64,000 nt of DNA. It comes from Brevundimonas vesicularis. GTDB taxonomy: Bacteria > Pseudomonadota > Alphaproteobacteria > Caulobacterales > Caulobacteraceae. The notes under the pieces were generated by a model. That model worked only from the letters and a program-made list of their open reading frames with translations, was not told the DNA's origin and made no database searches. The stretch lies in assembly GCF_014204545.1 (NCBI RefSeq), contig NZ_JACHLJ010000002.1, positions 620,001 to 684,000 on the forward strand, given 5' to 3'. Made by a program: the position numbers and the translations under genes. Each line of letters starts with the position of its first letter. Positions within the stretch are counted from its first letter, which is position 1. Below, piece after piece: positions 8,056 through 16,128 of this stretch.

Positions 8056-8583
8056 TTAGTCCGGCTCGCGCTCGCCCACCTCGGTCGGCGGCACGGCCAG
8101 AAGCCAGCCGTCGGCCAGGTGCAGTTCCGGCGTCGCTTCCTTGGTGAACGGCAGATACCAGGTCGGGCCGCCGGCGGCGGGCGCGATCTCCAGCATGTCG
8201 TCGGCGCCGAAGTTCTGGACCGATTTCACCGTGCCCATGACGGCGCCCGCCGCATCGCGGACCTGAACGCCCAGCAGATCGGCGAGGTAGAATTCGTCCT
8301 CGTCCGGCTCGGGGAACCGATCGCGAGGGACGTGCAGCTTCAGGCCGCGCAGGGCGTCGGCCTGTTCCTTTGTCGCGATCTCCTTGGCCCGGCCGACGAC
8401 GCCGTTCTTGTCGGGCCGCGTCGAGGTCAGGGTCAGGGCCACGGTCCCGTCGGCGCGCAGCAGAGGGCCATAGGCGGTCAGGGCCAGGGGGTCGGCGGTG
8501 AAGGCGGTCACCCGCACCTCGCCCCGCACGCCAAAGCCGCCGCCGACCTGGCCGACGAGGATCAATCTGCTGTCCGTGGTCAT
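8056..8583 (-). CDS. rimM: Ribosome maturation factor RimM
   Basis: Assembly factor that binds ribosomal protein S19 and helps mature the 30S head domain. It has 175 residues, normal length. The N-terminal RimM domain starts LILVGQVGGGFGVRGEVRVTAF, and the C-terminal PRC-barrel has DEFYLADLLGVQV and ends WYLPFTKEATPELHLADGW. It follows rpsP in the ffh-rpsP-rimM order known from many proteobacteria. trmD and rplS, the usual next genes, are absent: the next gene on this strand is the GST. A strong hairpin with a T-run lies between rpsP and rimM. Confidence 0.94.
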   Translation of the reverse strand: MTTDSRLILVGQVGGGFGVRGEVRVTAFTADPLALTAYGPLLRADGTVALTLTSTRPDKNGVVGRAKEIATKEQADALRGLKLHVPRDRFPEPDEDEFYLADLLGVQVRDAAGAVMGTVKSVQNFGADDMLEIAPAAGGPTWYLPFTKEATPELHLADGWLLAVPPTEVGEREPD

Positions 8584-8601
8584 GCGTGTTCTTAACCCAT
8601 G

Positions 8602-8628
8602 AAAAAGGCGGCGTCGAAAGACGCCGCC
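8602..8628 (-). terminator. Intrinsic terminator between rpsP and rimM
   Basis: On the minus strand, arms GGCGGCGTC and GACGCCGCC (plus-strand 8607-8615 and 8620-8628) form a perfect 9-bp stem with a 4-base loop, followed by TTTTT (8606-8602). It sits 25 bases after the rpsP stop and 19 bases before the rimM start, so it should lower rimM transcription from the ffh-rpsP promoter. Confidence 0.75.
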
Positions 8629-8652
8629 CTGATCATCGTCAAACCGAAAGGC

Positions 8653-9204
8653 TTAGCCTTCGGCCTTTTCCTCGGTCGCTTCAGCAGCCGGGGCTTCCTC
8701 GGCGGCGGCGTCAGCGGCCGGAGCTTCTTCGGCAGGCGCTTCTTCAGCAGCGGGAGCGTTCTTGGCGGCTTCGGCGGCGGCGGCGGCCTCTTCCTTGGCG
8801 CGGGCGGCGGCTTCAGCAGCCTCGACCTTGGCGGCGGCTTCGGCTTCCAGGCGGTCGGCTTCGCGCTGGGCGCGTTCGGCGGCGCGCTCTTGCGCCTTCT
8901 TGCCCGGAGCGCCCTTGTTCGGGTTGTTCGACTGCGTCCACTTGACCTTCTGGCCCAGGGTCTCGTCCTGCGACAGGAAGCGGGCGACGCGGTCGGTCGG
9001 CTGGGCGCCCTTGCCGAGCCATTCGGCGATGCGCTCGACCTTCAGCGCGACGCGCGGCGTGGCGCCGTCCTTGGGCAGCATCGGGTTGTAGCTGCCGACC
9101 TTCTCGATGAACTTGCCGTCGCGCGGCGAGTGCGAGTCGGCGATGACGATGTGGTAGTAGGGGCGCTTCTTGGCGCCGCCGCGGGCCAGACGAATCTTCA
9201 GCAT
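8653..9204 (-). CDS. rpsP: 30S ribosomal protein S16 with long acidic C-terminal tail
   Basis: Structural protein of the small ribosomal subunit. Residues 1-85 are canonical S16 ([54 protein letters not shown]). The protein then continues to 183 residues, about twice the 82-residue E. coli S16. After a Lys/Arg-rich helix-prone stretch (about 100-120), the tail is almost wholly Ala and Glu with some Pro. Extended S16 tails are known in alphaproteobacteria. No function is known to me. The gene lies 24 bases downstream of ffh. Confidence 0.94.
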   Translation of the reverse strand: MLKIRLARGGAKKRPYYHIVIADSHSPRDGKFIEKVGSYNPMLPKDGATPRVALKVERIAEWLGKGAQPTDRVARFLSQDETLGQKVKWTQSNNPNKGAPGKKAQERAAERAQREADRLEAEAAAKVEAAEAAARAKEEAAAAAEAAKNAPAAEEAPAEEAPAADAAAEEAPAAEATEEKAEG

Positions 9205-9228
9205 TTCAGGTCTCTTTCTAGGAAGTCG

Positions 9229-10767
9229 TTATTTCTTGGGAGGGAAGCCCGGCAGGCCAGGAAGACCTCCCGGAAGTTGTCCGCCGCCCAGTCCGGCGAG
9301 CCGGTCCTGGATGGCTTTCAGATCGTCGGCGGAGGGTTCGGCCATCTTGCCGCCGCCCAACGCCTTGAGGCGGGCCATGTCGGGGCCGCCGCCGCCCATT
9401 CCGGGCATGCCGCCGCCGCCAAGGCCGCCCAGCATGGCGGCCATCTGCTGCATCTTCTTGGGTCCGCCGCGCGCCATCGACTTAACCACGTCGGCCATCT
9501 GGCGGTGCTGTTTCAGAACCCGATTCACGTCCTGCACATCGACGCCGGCGCCGGCGGCGATGCGCTTCTTGCGCGAGGCGTTCAGCAGGTCGGGCTTCTT
9601 GCGCTCGGCCTTGGTCATCGAGGAGATGATGGCTTCCTGACGCAGGATCATGCGGTCGTCGATGCCGCTCTCGGCCATCTGACCCTTCATCTTGGCCACG
9701 CCGGGCAGCATGCCCATGATGCCCTGAAGCCCGCCCATCCGCTTCATCTGCTGAAGCTGGCCGGCCAGGTCGTCCAGATCGAACTGACCCTTGGCCAGTT
9801 TGCGGGCCATCTTCTCGGCCTTGGCCTGGTCCAGATCCTGGCTGGCCTTTTCGACCAGGGCGACGATGTCGCCCTGACCCAGGATGCGGCCGGCGACGCG
9901 GCGGGCGTCGAACACGTCCAGCGCATCGACCTTTTCGCCGGCGCCCAGATATTTGATCGGCAAGCCGGTGACGGCCCGCATCGACAGCATGGCGCCGCCT
10001 CGACCGTCGCCGTCGGCGCGGGTCAGGACAAGGCCGGTCAGGGGCAGGCGCTCGTGGAAGGCCTTGGCGGTGCGAACGGCGTCCTGGCCGGTCAGGCTGT
10101 CGGCGACCAGCAGGGTCTCGACCGGCTTGGCGATGTCGGCGACCTCGGCCACCTCGTTCATCAACCCTTCGTCCAGGGTGATGCGGCCAGCGGTGTCGAG
10201 GATCAGGACGTCGAAGCCCTGGAGTTTTGCCGATTGCAGCGCCCGGCGCGTGATCTGGACGGCGCTTTCGCCCGCCACGATCGGCAGGGTGGCGACCTCG
10301 ATCTGCTTGCCCAGCGCAGCCAGCTGTTCCATCGCGGCCGGACGACGCGTGTCCAGCGAGGCCATCATGACCTTCTTGCGATCGAACTTGGTCAGGCGCA
10401 GCGCCAGCTTGGCCGAGGTCGTGGTCTTGCCCGAGCCCTGAAGGCCGGCCATCAGGACCACGGCGGGCGGGTTGGCGTTGGTGTTCAGCGGGACCGGCTC
10501 TTCGCCGCCCAGCATCTCGATCAGACCATCATAGACGATCTTGACCACCTGATCGGCCGGCTTGACCGAACGGATCACCTCTTCGCCCGTCGCGCGCTCG
10601 GTGGCGAAGGCGATGAATTCCTTGACGACCGGCAGGGCGACGTCGGCCTCGAGCAGGGCCACGCGCACTTCGCGCATCGCCTCGGCGACATCCTTTTCGG
10701 ACAGGGCGCCGCGCCCGGTGATCCGGTCGAAGACGCCTGTCAGCCGCTCGTTCAGAGCCTCGAACAT
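9229..10767 (-). CDS. ffh: Signal recognition particle protein Ffh
   Basis: GTPase subunit of the signal recognition particle, which targets membrane proteins co-translationally to FtsY and SecYEG. It has 512 residues. The N domain is residues 1-95. The G domain has the P-loop GLQGSGKTTT at 108-117, DTRRPAAMEQL, DTAGR and a TRADGDGRGG motif where E. coli has TKLDGDARGG. The C-terminal M domain is Met- and Gly-rich (MKRMGGLQGIMGMLPG, then GGLGGGGMPGMGGGG), and the C-terminus is a short Gly/Pro-rich tail. It heads the ffh-rpsP-rimM unit, and its promoter should lie in the 317-base gap upstream. Confidence 0.96.
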   Translation of the reverse strand: MFEALNERLTGVFDRITGRGALSEKDVAEAMREVRVALLEADVALPVVKEFIAFATERATGEEVIRSVKPADQVVKIVYDGLIEMLGGEEPVPLNTNANPPAVVLMAGLQGSGKTTTSAKLALRLTKFDRKKVMMASLDTRRPAAMEQLAALGKQIEVATLPIVAGESAVQITRRALQSAKLQGFDVLILDTAGRITLDEGLMNEVAEVADIAKPVETLLVADSLTGQDAVRTAKAFHERLPLTGLVLTRADGDGRGGAMLSMRAVTGLPIKYLGAGEKVDALDVFDARRVAGRILGQGDIVALVEKASQDLDQAKAEKMARKLAKGQFDLDDLAGQLQQMKRMGGLQGIMGMLPGVAKMKGQMAESGIDDRMILRQEAIISSMTKAERKKPDLLNASRKKRIAAGAGVDVQDVNRVLKQHRQMADVVKSMARGGPKKMQQMAAMLGGLGGGGMPGMGGGGPDMARLKALGGGKMAEPSADDLKAIQDRLAGLGGGQLPGGLPGLPGFPPKK

Positions 10768-11084
10768 TCACTACCTCATGGCGACGGGTGAAACGGCTCC
10801 ATACGACAACGGCCCCCGGCGACGATCACGTCGGCGGAGGGTTCTCGCCCACCTCGTTCTCTCCTTGGAGAGCTGTCGTGTGGGTGGAGACGCGAGGTTC
10901 ACTTGCGTCGGAAGCGGCGGCTTATGGCGGAAAAACCGCACAAAGGCAACCGGAGCGATCCGGTCACGCTATAACAGGCAATATCGGCGCAGGGATTTAG
11001 CGGATTGTCATCATCGTGCTAAGAGCCGCGCCCTTTATAGGGGCGGCGTTGTCGCCAGGGTTTCAGACTTCGGGAGAAGCACAG
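10768..11084. other. 317-bp divergent intergenic region between ffh and the polyamine genes
   Basis: No supported gene. It must hold promoters for ffh (minus) and the dehydrogenase gene (plus). One structured stretch stands out at 10848-10884: CCCAC pairs with GTGGG, enclosing CTCTCC and GGAGAG as an inner hairpin. A small CCGGA/TCCGG hairpin lies near 10950. Neither resembles a riboswitch or 4.5S RNA that I can recognise. A GGGAGAAG ribosome-binding site at 11071-11078 precedes the ATG at 11085. Confidence 0.4.
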
Positions 11085-12290
11085 ATGAGCAAGGTGCTGG
11101 TTATCGGCGCAGGCGGCGTCAGTTCGGTGGCCGTCCATAAGATGGCGATGAACGCGGACATCTTCTCGCATATCACCCTGGCGAGCCGCACCAAGTCCAA
11201 GTGCGATGCGATCGCCCAGTCCGTGAAGTCGCGCTTTGGCGTCGACATCGACACGGCGGCCATCGACGCCGACGACGTGGCGGCGACCACGGCGCTGATC
11301 CAGAAGGTGCAACCCGAGTTGGTCGTGAACCTGGCCCTGCCCTATCAGGACCTGTCGATCATGGACGCCTGCCTGGCCGCCGGCGTCGACTATCTGGACA
11401 CCGCTAACTACGAGCCGCGCGACGAGGCCAAGTTCGAATACAAGTGGCAGTGGGCCTATCAGGACCGCTTCAAGGACGCCGGTCTGATGGCGCTGCTGGG
11501 TTCGGGCTTCGACCCCGGCGTGACCTCGGTGTTCACCACCTACATCAAGAAGCATCTGCTGGATTCCATCGAGACGCTGGACATTCTGGACTGCAACGGC
11601 GGCGATACCGGCCTGCCCTTCGCGACCAACTTCAACCCCGAGATCAACCTGCGCGAAGTGACGGCGAACTCGCGTCACTGGGAGAACGGCCAGTGGGTCG
11701 AAGGCCCGGCGCTGAGCCACAAACAGACCTTCGACTTCGAGGGCGTGGGTCCCAAGAACATGTACCTCATGTACCATGAGGAGCTGGAGTCGCTGGCGAA
11801 GTTCTACCCCGAGATCAAGCGCATCCGCTTCTGGATGACATTCGGCGACAGCTATCTGAAGCACCTCGAAGTGCTGGAAAACATCGGCATGACCTCGATC
11901 GAGCCGATGTCGTTCCAGGGCCGCGAGATCATTCCGATCGAGTTCCTGAAGGCCCTGCTGCCCGAGCCGGCCTCGCTGGGTCCGATCACCAAGGGCAAGA
12001 CCAACATCGGCGTCATCGCCACCGGCCTGAAGGACGGGGTCCAGAAGACGGTCTACGTCAACAACATCTGCGACCACGAAGAGGCCTATGCCGAAACCGG
12101 CAACCAGGCCGTCAGCTACACCACCGGCGTTCCGGCCATGATCGGCGCGGCCCTGATGGTGACCGGCCAGTGGAAGGGCGACGGCGTGTTCAACATCGAG
12201 CAACTGGACCCCGATCCCTTCATGGACATGCTGAACAAGCACGGCCTGCCGTGGAAGGTTCAGGACCTGGACGCCCCTCTGGACTTCTGA
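11085..12290 (+). CDS. Carboxy(nor)spermidine dehydrogenase, saccharopine dehydrogenase family
   Basis: A 401-residue member of the saccharopine dehydrogenase-like family. The N-terminal Rossmann motif is VLVIGAGGVSSV (residues 4-15), followed by LASRTKSKCDAI and the AAGVDYLDTANYEPRDEAKFEYKWQ region typical of carboxynorspermidine/carboxyspermidine synthases. The partner gene 13 bases downstream encodes the matching decarboxylase, so the enzyme most likely condenses aspartate semialdehyde with putrescine or diaminopropane using NADPH. The start is the ATG at 11085, directly preceded by a good ribosome-binding site. A longer frame from 11016 has no such support. Confidence 0.9.
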   Translation: MSKVLVIGAGGVSSVAVHKMAMNADIFSHITLASRTKSKCDAIAQSVKSRFGVDIDTAAIDADDVAATTALIQKVQPELVVNLALPYQDLSIMDACLAAGVDYLDTANYEPRDEAKFEYKWQWAYQDRFKDAGLMALLGSGFDPGVTSVFTTYIKKHLLDSIETLDILDCNGGDTGLPFATNFNPEINLREVTANSRHWENGQWVEGPALSHKQTFDFEGVGPKNMYLMYHEELESLAKFYPEIKRIRFWMTFGDSYLKHLEVLENIGMTSIEPMSFQGREIIPIEFLKALLPEPASLGPITKGKTNIGVIATGLKDGVQKTVYVNNICDHEEAYAETGNQAVSYTTGVPAMIGAALMVTGQWKGDGVFNIEQLDPDPFMDMLNKHGLPWKVQDLDAPLDF

Positions 12291-12303
12291 TCGGACCGAC
12301 TGA

Positions 12304-13476
12304 ATGCAGACCCAGGCCGGCGATCCGGGCGCCTTTGCGCATTTCGACCTGAACCGCGTCGCCTCGCCCGCCTTCGTGGTGGACGAGGCGGCCATCCGTC
12401 GCAATCTGTCCGTGCTGAAGGGCGTGCGCGACGGGGCGGAGGCGCGCGTGCTTCTGGCGCTGAAGGCGTTTTCGATGTGGTCGCTGGCCGATGTGGTCGG
12501 CGAATACCTCGACGGGGTCTGCGCCTCTGGCCTGTGGGAGGCGCGGCTGGCGCGCGAGTTCTACAAGGGCGAGCTGACCACCTATTCACCGGCCTATACG
12601 GCGCAGGACCTGCCCGAGATCCTGCGTCTGTCGGACCACGTCATCTTCAACAACCCGGCCCAGATCGCCCGTTTCGCGGACCTAATCGCAAAGGCGCGGG
12701 CTGAAGGGCAGGTGTTCGAGATCGGCCTGCGGCTGAACCCTGAACACTCCGAAGGCGAGGTCGCCAAATACGACCCGGCCCAGCCCTGTTCGCGCCTGGG
12801 CTTTCCGGTTTCGCAACTGACCGCCGAACATCTGATCGGCGTCGACGGTCTGCATATCCATGCGCTGTGCGAGCAGGACTTCCAGCCGCTATCGCGTATC
12901 TGGGCGGCGGTGGAGCCGAAGCTGGCGCCGCTGCTCGGCGGGATCAAATGGTTGAACCTGGGCGGGGGGCACCACATCACCCGCGCCGACTATCAGACCG
13001 ACGATCTTATCGCCTTCGTGCGCGAGCTGCAGGCCCGGCATGGAGTTCAGGTCTATCTGGAGCCGGGCGAGGCCGTGGCGCTGGACGCCGGCATCCTGAT
13101 CGGCGAGGTGCTGGACGTCTTCGACAACGGCATGCCCATCGGCATCACCGACATCTCCGCCACCTGCCATATGCCCGATGTGATCGAGGCGCCCTATCGC
13201 CCCGCCCTCCTCGACGAGCCGGAGCATGGGGTGACGGTGCGGCTGGGCGGGCCGTCGTGCCTGGCCGGAGACATCATCGGCGACTATGTCTTCGCCGAAC
13301 GGCCGAGGCCCGGAACGCGGATCGCGTTTCTGGACCAGGCCCACTATTCGATGGTTAAGACCAACACCTTCAACGGCGTGCCGCTGCCGTCCATCGTGCT
13401 GTGGAATTCGCAGACGGATGCGCTGACGACGGTGCGTGACTTCGACTATTCGGCCTTCCGCGACCGACTGTCCTGA
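12304..13476 (+). CDS. nspC: Carboxynorspermidine/carboxyspermidine decarboxylase
   Basis: PLP-dependent fold III decarboxylase that removes the carboxyl group from carboxyspermidine or carboxynorspermidine, giving spermidine or norspermidine. It has 390 residues. The Schiff-base Lys is in LLALKAFSMWS (Lys54). Other family marks are GLRLNPEHSE, HIHALCEQDF, NLGGGHHITR, EPGEAVALDAG (PLP phosphate site), CHMPDVIEAPYRP and GPSCLAGDIIGDY. It is transcribed with the dehydrogenase upstream, so the pair is a complete alternative polyamine route that does not need S-adenosylmethionine. Whether the product is spermidine or norspermidine cannot be decided here. Confidence 0.93.
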   Translation: MQTQAGDPGAFAHFDLNRVASPAFVVDEAAIRRNLSVLKGVRDGAEARVLLALKAFSMWSLADVVGEYLDGVCASGLWEARLAREFYKGELTTYSPAYTAQDLPEILRLSDHVIFNNPAQIARFADLIAKARAEGQVFEIGLRLNPEHSEGEVAKYDPAQPCSRLGFPVSQLTAEHLIGVDGLHIHALCEQDFQPLSRIWAAVEPKLAPLLGGIKWLNLGGGHHITRADYQTDDLIAFVRELQARHGVQVYLEPGEAVALDAGILIGEVLDVFDNGMPIGITDISATCHMPDVIEAPYRPALLDEPEHGVTVRLGGPSCLAGDIIGDYVFAERPRPGTRIAFLDQAHYSMVKTNTFNGVPLPSIVLWNSQTDALTTVRDFDYSAFRDRLS

Positions 13477-13484
13477 TCGCAAAG

Positions 13485-13509
13485 AAAAAGGGCGGCTCGC
13501 GCCGCCCTT
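13485..13509 (-). terminator. Shared terminator between nspC and ctpA
   Basis: A 9-bp stem with arms AAGGGCGGC (13488-13496) and GCCGCCCTT (13501-13509) and loop TCGC lies between the convergent nspC and ctpA genes. On the minus strand it is followed by a T-rich run (CTTTTTCTTT), so it mainly terminates ctpA. On the plus strand the T-run is short, but the stem may also stop nspC transcripts. Confidence 0.7.
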
Positions 13510-13516
13510 ACCTGAC

Positions 13517-14893
13517 CTATTCGTCTTTGGGTTCGTCCGCCGTCGGTTCGGCGTCGGGTTTGGGCGTCGAGCCAGGCTCGGTGACGACGATGCCTTCGGG
13601 CGCGGCCGGCAGTTTCGACAGGTCGCCGCCGGCGCGCAGAACGTCCAGCGCGCGCTGAAGCTGATAGTCCTTTTCCTTGTCGAACTTGTCGCCCGGAGCT
13701 TCGCGGGGGGTGTGCGGACCCTTGCGCTCGGCGCCGATGGAGGCGTCCAGGGCCGTGGCGTAGGCGGCCTCGGAATAGATGAAGCTGGAGCGCGAGACGA
13801 TGCGGGCCTCGGCCTCGGAACGCGCGACTTCCAAGTCCGGCTCGATGCCGATCTTCTGGATCGAGGCGCCCGAGGGGGTGTAGTAGCGCGCGGTCGTGAT
13901 CGACAAGGCGCCGTCCTGCCCCTGACGCAGCGGGATCACCGTCTGGACCGAACCCTTGCCGAAGCTGGTCAGGCCCACGACGGTCGCGCGCTGGTGATCC
14001 TTCAGGGCGCCGGCGACGATTTCCGACGCCGAGGCCGAGCCGTAGTTGACCAGGACGACCAGCGGCAGGCCGCCGGTGACGTCGCCGGGCTTGGCGGAAT
14101 AGCGCTGGATCTGTTCGGGCTTCCGGCCCCGCTGGCTGACGATCTCGCCGCGTTCCAGGAAGGCGTCGGACACGTCGATTGCGGCGTTCAGCAGGCCGCC
14201 GCCGTTGTTGCGCAGGTCCAGGACATAGCCCTTCACGCCCGGCTTCTCGGCCTTGATCTTGGCGATGGCCTCGTTCAGCTCGCGGCCGGTGTTCTCATTG
14301 AAGGTCGAGACGCGCAAGTAACCGAAGTCGCCCTCGACCCGGCCGGTGACCGACTGAACCTTGATGACCTCGCGGGTCAGGGTCACTTCCAGCGGGTCTG
14401 AACCGTCGCGCAGGAAGGTCACCTTGACGCTGGTGCCCACGGCGCCGCGCAGCTTCTCGGACACCTGGCTGACCGTCAGGCCCGCCGCGTTCTGGCCCTC
14501 GATCGAAGAGATCACGTCGCCCGCCTGGACCCCGGCCTTGGCGGCGGGGCTGTCGTCCATCGGCGAGATGACCTTCACCATGCCGCCGTCGGCGCTAATG
14601 GTCAGGCCGACGCCAGAATACTGGCCCTCGGTGCGCTCGCGCAGATCGTCGTAGTTGGAGGGCGGCAGATAGTTGGAGTGCGGGTCCAGCGCCGTCATCA
14701 TGCCGGCCAGCGCGGCCTCGATCAGCTTCTTGTTGTCGACCGGGACGACATAGGCCTGCTCGACGATGCCGACCACGTCGCCGAACAGCTCCAGCATGCG
14801 GAAGGTTTCGTTTCGCGGGGTCTGGCTGCTGACAGCAGCGGCGGATCCGCCGAGCACCAGAGCGGCGCAGCCGACGAGGAGCAGTTTACGCAT
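13517..14893 (-). CDS. ctpA: C-terminal processing protease CtpA (S41 family)
   Basis: Periplasmic serine protease of the S41 family with a signal peptide (MRKLLLVGCAALVLGGSAAA), 458 residues. In order: an N-terminal helical region with DPHSNYLPPSNYDDLRERTEG, a PDZ domain (SADGGMVKVISPMDDSPAAKAGVQAGD) and the catalytic core with DLRNNGGGLLNAAIDVSD, the nucleophile Ser of YGSASASEIVAGAL and the general-base Lys of TSFGKGSVQTVIPL. The C-terminus is acidic and Pro-rich. I start at the ATG at 14893 (ribosome-binding site GAAAGAG, signal peptide at once); an upstream frame to 14920 is possible. It is the last gene of a conserved nadD-rsfS-rlmH-envC-ctpA run. Confidence 0.94.
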   Translation of the reverse strand: MRKLLLVGCAALVLGGSAAAVSSQTPRNETFRMLELFGDVVGIVEQAYVVPVDNKKLIEAALAGMMTALDPHSNYLPPSNYDDLRERTEGQYSGVGLTISADGGMVKVISPMDDSPAAKAGVQAGDVISSIEGQNAAGLTVSQVSEKLRGAVGTSVKVTFLRDGSDPLEVTLTREVIKVQSVTGRVEGDFGYLRVSTFNENTGRELNEAIAKIKAEKPGVKGYVLDLRNNGGGLLNAAIDVSDAFLERGEIVSQRGRKPEQIQRYSAKPGDVTGGLPLVVLVNYGSASASEIVAGALKDHQRATVVGLTSFGKGSVQTVIPLRQGQDGALSITTARYYTPSGASIQKIGIEPDLEVARSEAEARIVSRSSFIYSEAAYATALDASIGAERKGPHTPREAPGDKFDKEKDYQLQRALDVLRAGGDLSKLPAAPEGIVVTEPGSTPKPDAEPTADEPKDE

Positions 14894-15032
14894 TCGGTCT
14901 CTTTCGGTCGGGCCGATCACTGTGGGCGCCCGTGGGAAGGTTAAGGCCCCGTCGTCACGACCAAATCGTGGCGACGCGGCGTCCCGCCGATAAAATCAGC
15001 GTCAGACGAGAATGCAAAGGACTATTGCGGGT

Positions 15033-16127
15033 TCACCGCAACCACGGTCCCGGGTCGATCGGCCGTTCGTCGCGACGCAGTTCGAAATAGACGTCGCCGT
15101 CCGGGCCGCTGCGCCCCAGGGTCTGGCCGTCCGAGACCCGGGCGTCCGGGCCCACATCGACGCTTTCCAACCCAGCGATGACGGCGCGCCAGCCGGGACC
15201 GAGATCCAGCACCACGACATTGCCCCACCCCGTCAGCGGTCCGGCGTAGGCGACCTTGGCGTCGGCGGGCGCGGTGACGGCCGCGCGGTCGGCCCGCCAG
15301 CGCCAGCCGGAAGTTCCAGCGCCCCAGGTCTGGCTTGGCGCGCCGGCGACGGGCGAACTGAGGCGGCCGCGCCCGGCCGGAAGACGAGCGGTCGGCGTCT
15401 CTTCAGCCTGGGTGGTCGGGACCGCGCCGCCCAGTTCGCGAATGCGACGCTCCAGCACAGCGGCGGCGCGTTCGGCGGCGCGGGCCTCGGCGTTCAGGAC
15501 GGCGGTCAGGGCGGTCTTGCGCGACGTCAGACCCTCGATCTCTCCGCGCCGGTCGCCCTGCTCGCTCTCGGTCGTCAGCAGTCGCTCCGAGGACAGGACG
15601 GCGAGACGGCGGATGCGCATGATCTCGGCCTGACGGGCGGCCAGCACCTTGGCGCGGCTTTCCAGATCCGGCGTCATGGCCTTGAGCAGGATGGAGGCGC
15701 GCACCGTGTCGATGGCCTTGTCGGCGGGCACCAGCAAGGGCGGCGGCGGCCGGCGGCTCATCATCTGCAGCGCGCTGAGCAGACGGCCCTGGGCGCCGCG
15801 CTCACGCGCCAGATCCGTGACCAGTTCGGCCTCACGCTCGGTTAGTTGCTGGAGACGGGCGCGCTGATCGTCGATCTGACGGTCGCCGGTCTGTTCGTCG
15901 GCGCGCAGCGAGGCCAGGCGGCGCTCCAACTGAGCCAGTTCGGTCTTGGCGGCGTCGGCGTCGGCGCGCAGACGGCGGGCGCGAACCGTTTCGTCGCGGT
16001 ATTCGGCCTGGATGCGCGACAGTTCGCTCTCGGGCGCCTGCCCACCAAAGCTTGGGCGGCTCATCGCCGGGGCGGCGCAGACGAAACCCGTCAGCAGGGC
16101 CAGCGATAAGGGTATGGCGCGACGCAT
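15033..16127 (-). CDS. EnvC-like murein hydrolase activator (degenerate LytM domain)
   Basis: A 364-residue exported protein: signal peptide (LSLALLTGFVCAAPAMS), a long coiled-coil region (about residues 30-230, rich in Arg, Glu, Ala and Leu) and a C-terminal LytM/M23-like domain. The LytM zinc ligands are missing: the region equivalent to the second His motif reads WGNVVVLDLGPGWRAVIAGL, and the usual HxH is replaced by DVYFELRR. It is thus predicted to be non-catalytic, like EnvC, which activates amidases during cell separation. It stands between rlmH (1-base gap) and ctpA. Confidence 0.88.
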   Translation of the reverse strand: MRRAIPLSLALLTGFVCAAPAMSRPSFGGQAPESELSRIQAEYRDETVRARRLRADADAAKTELAQLERRLASLRADEQTGDRQIDDQRARLQQLTEREAELVTDLARERGAQGRLLSALQMMSRRPPPPLLVPADKAIDTVRASILLKAMTPDLESRAKVLAARQAEIMRIRRLAVLSSERLLTTESEQGDRRGEIEGLTSRKTALTAVLNAEARAAERAAAVLERRIRELGGAVPTTQAEETPTARLPAGRGRLSSPVAGAPSQTWGAGTSGWRWRADRAAVTAPADAKVAYAGPLTGWGNVVVLDLGPGWRAVIAGLESVDVGPDARVSDGQTLGRSGPDGDVYFELRRDERPIDPGPWLR

Positions 16128-16128
16128 G

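Noticed and set aside
8599..10791. A 730-codon plus-strand open frame running opposite rpsP and ffh
   Set aside because: It is a shadow of GC-rich coding on the other strand; the translation is low-complexity His/Gly/Gln-rich and matches nothing, while the minus strand encodes complete S16 and Ffh.
10768..11084. Possible 4.5S (SRP) RNA next to ffh
   Set aside because: I could not find the conserved GGAA/GCAGCC-type core of SRP RNA; the fold seen is a simple nested hairpin.
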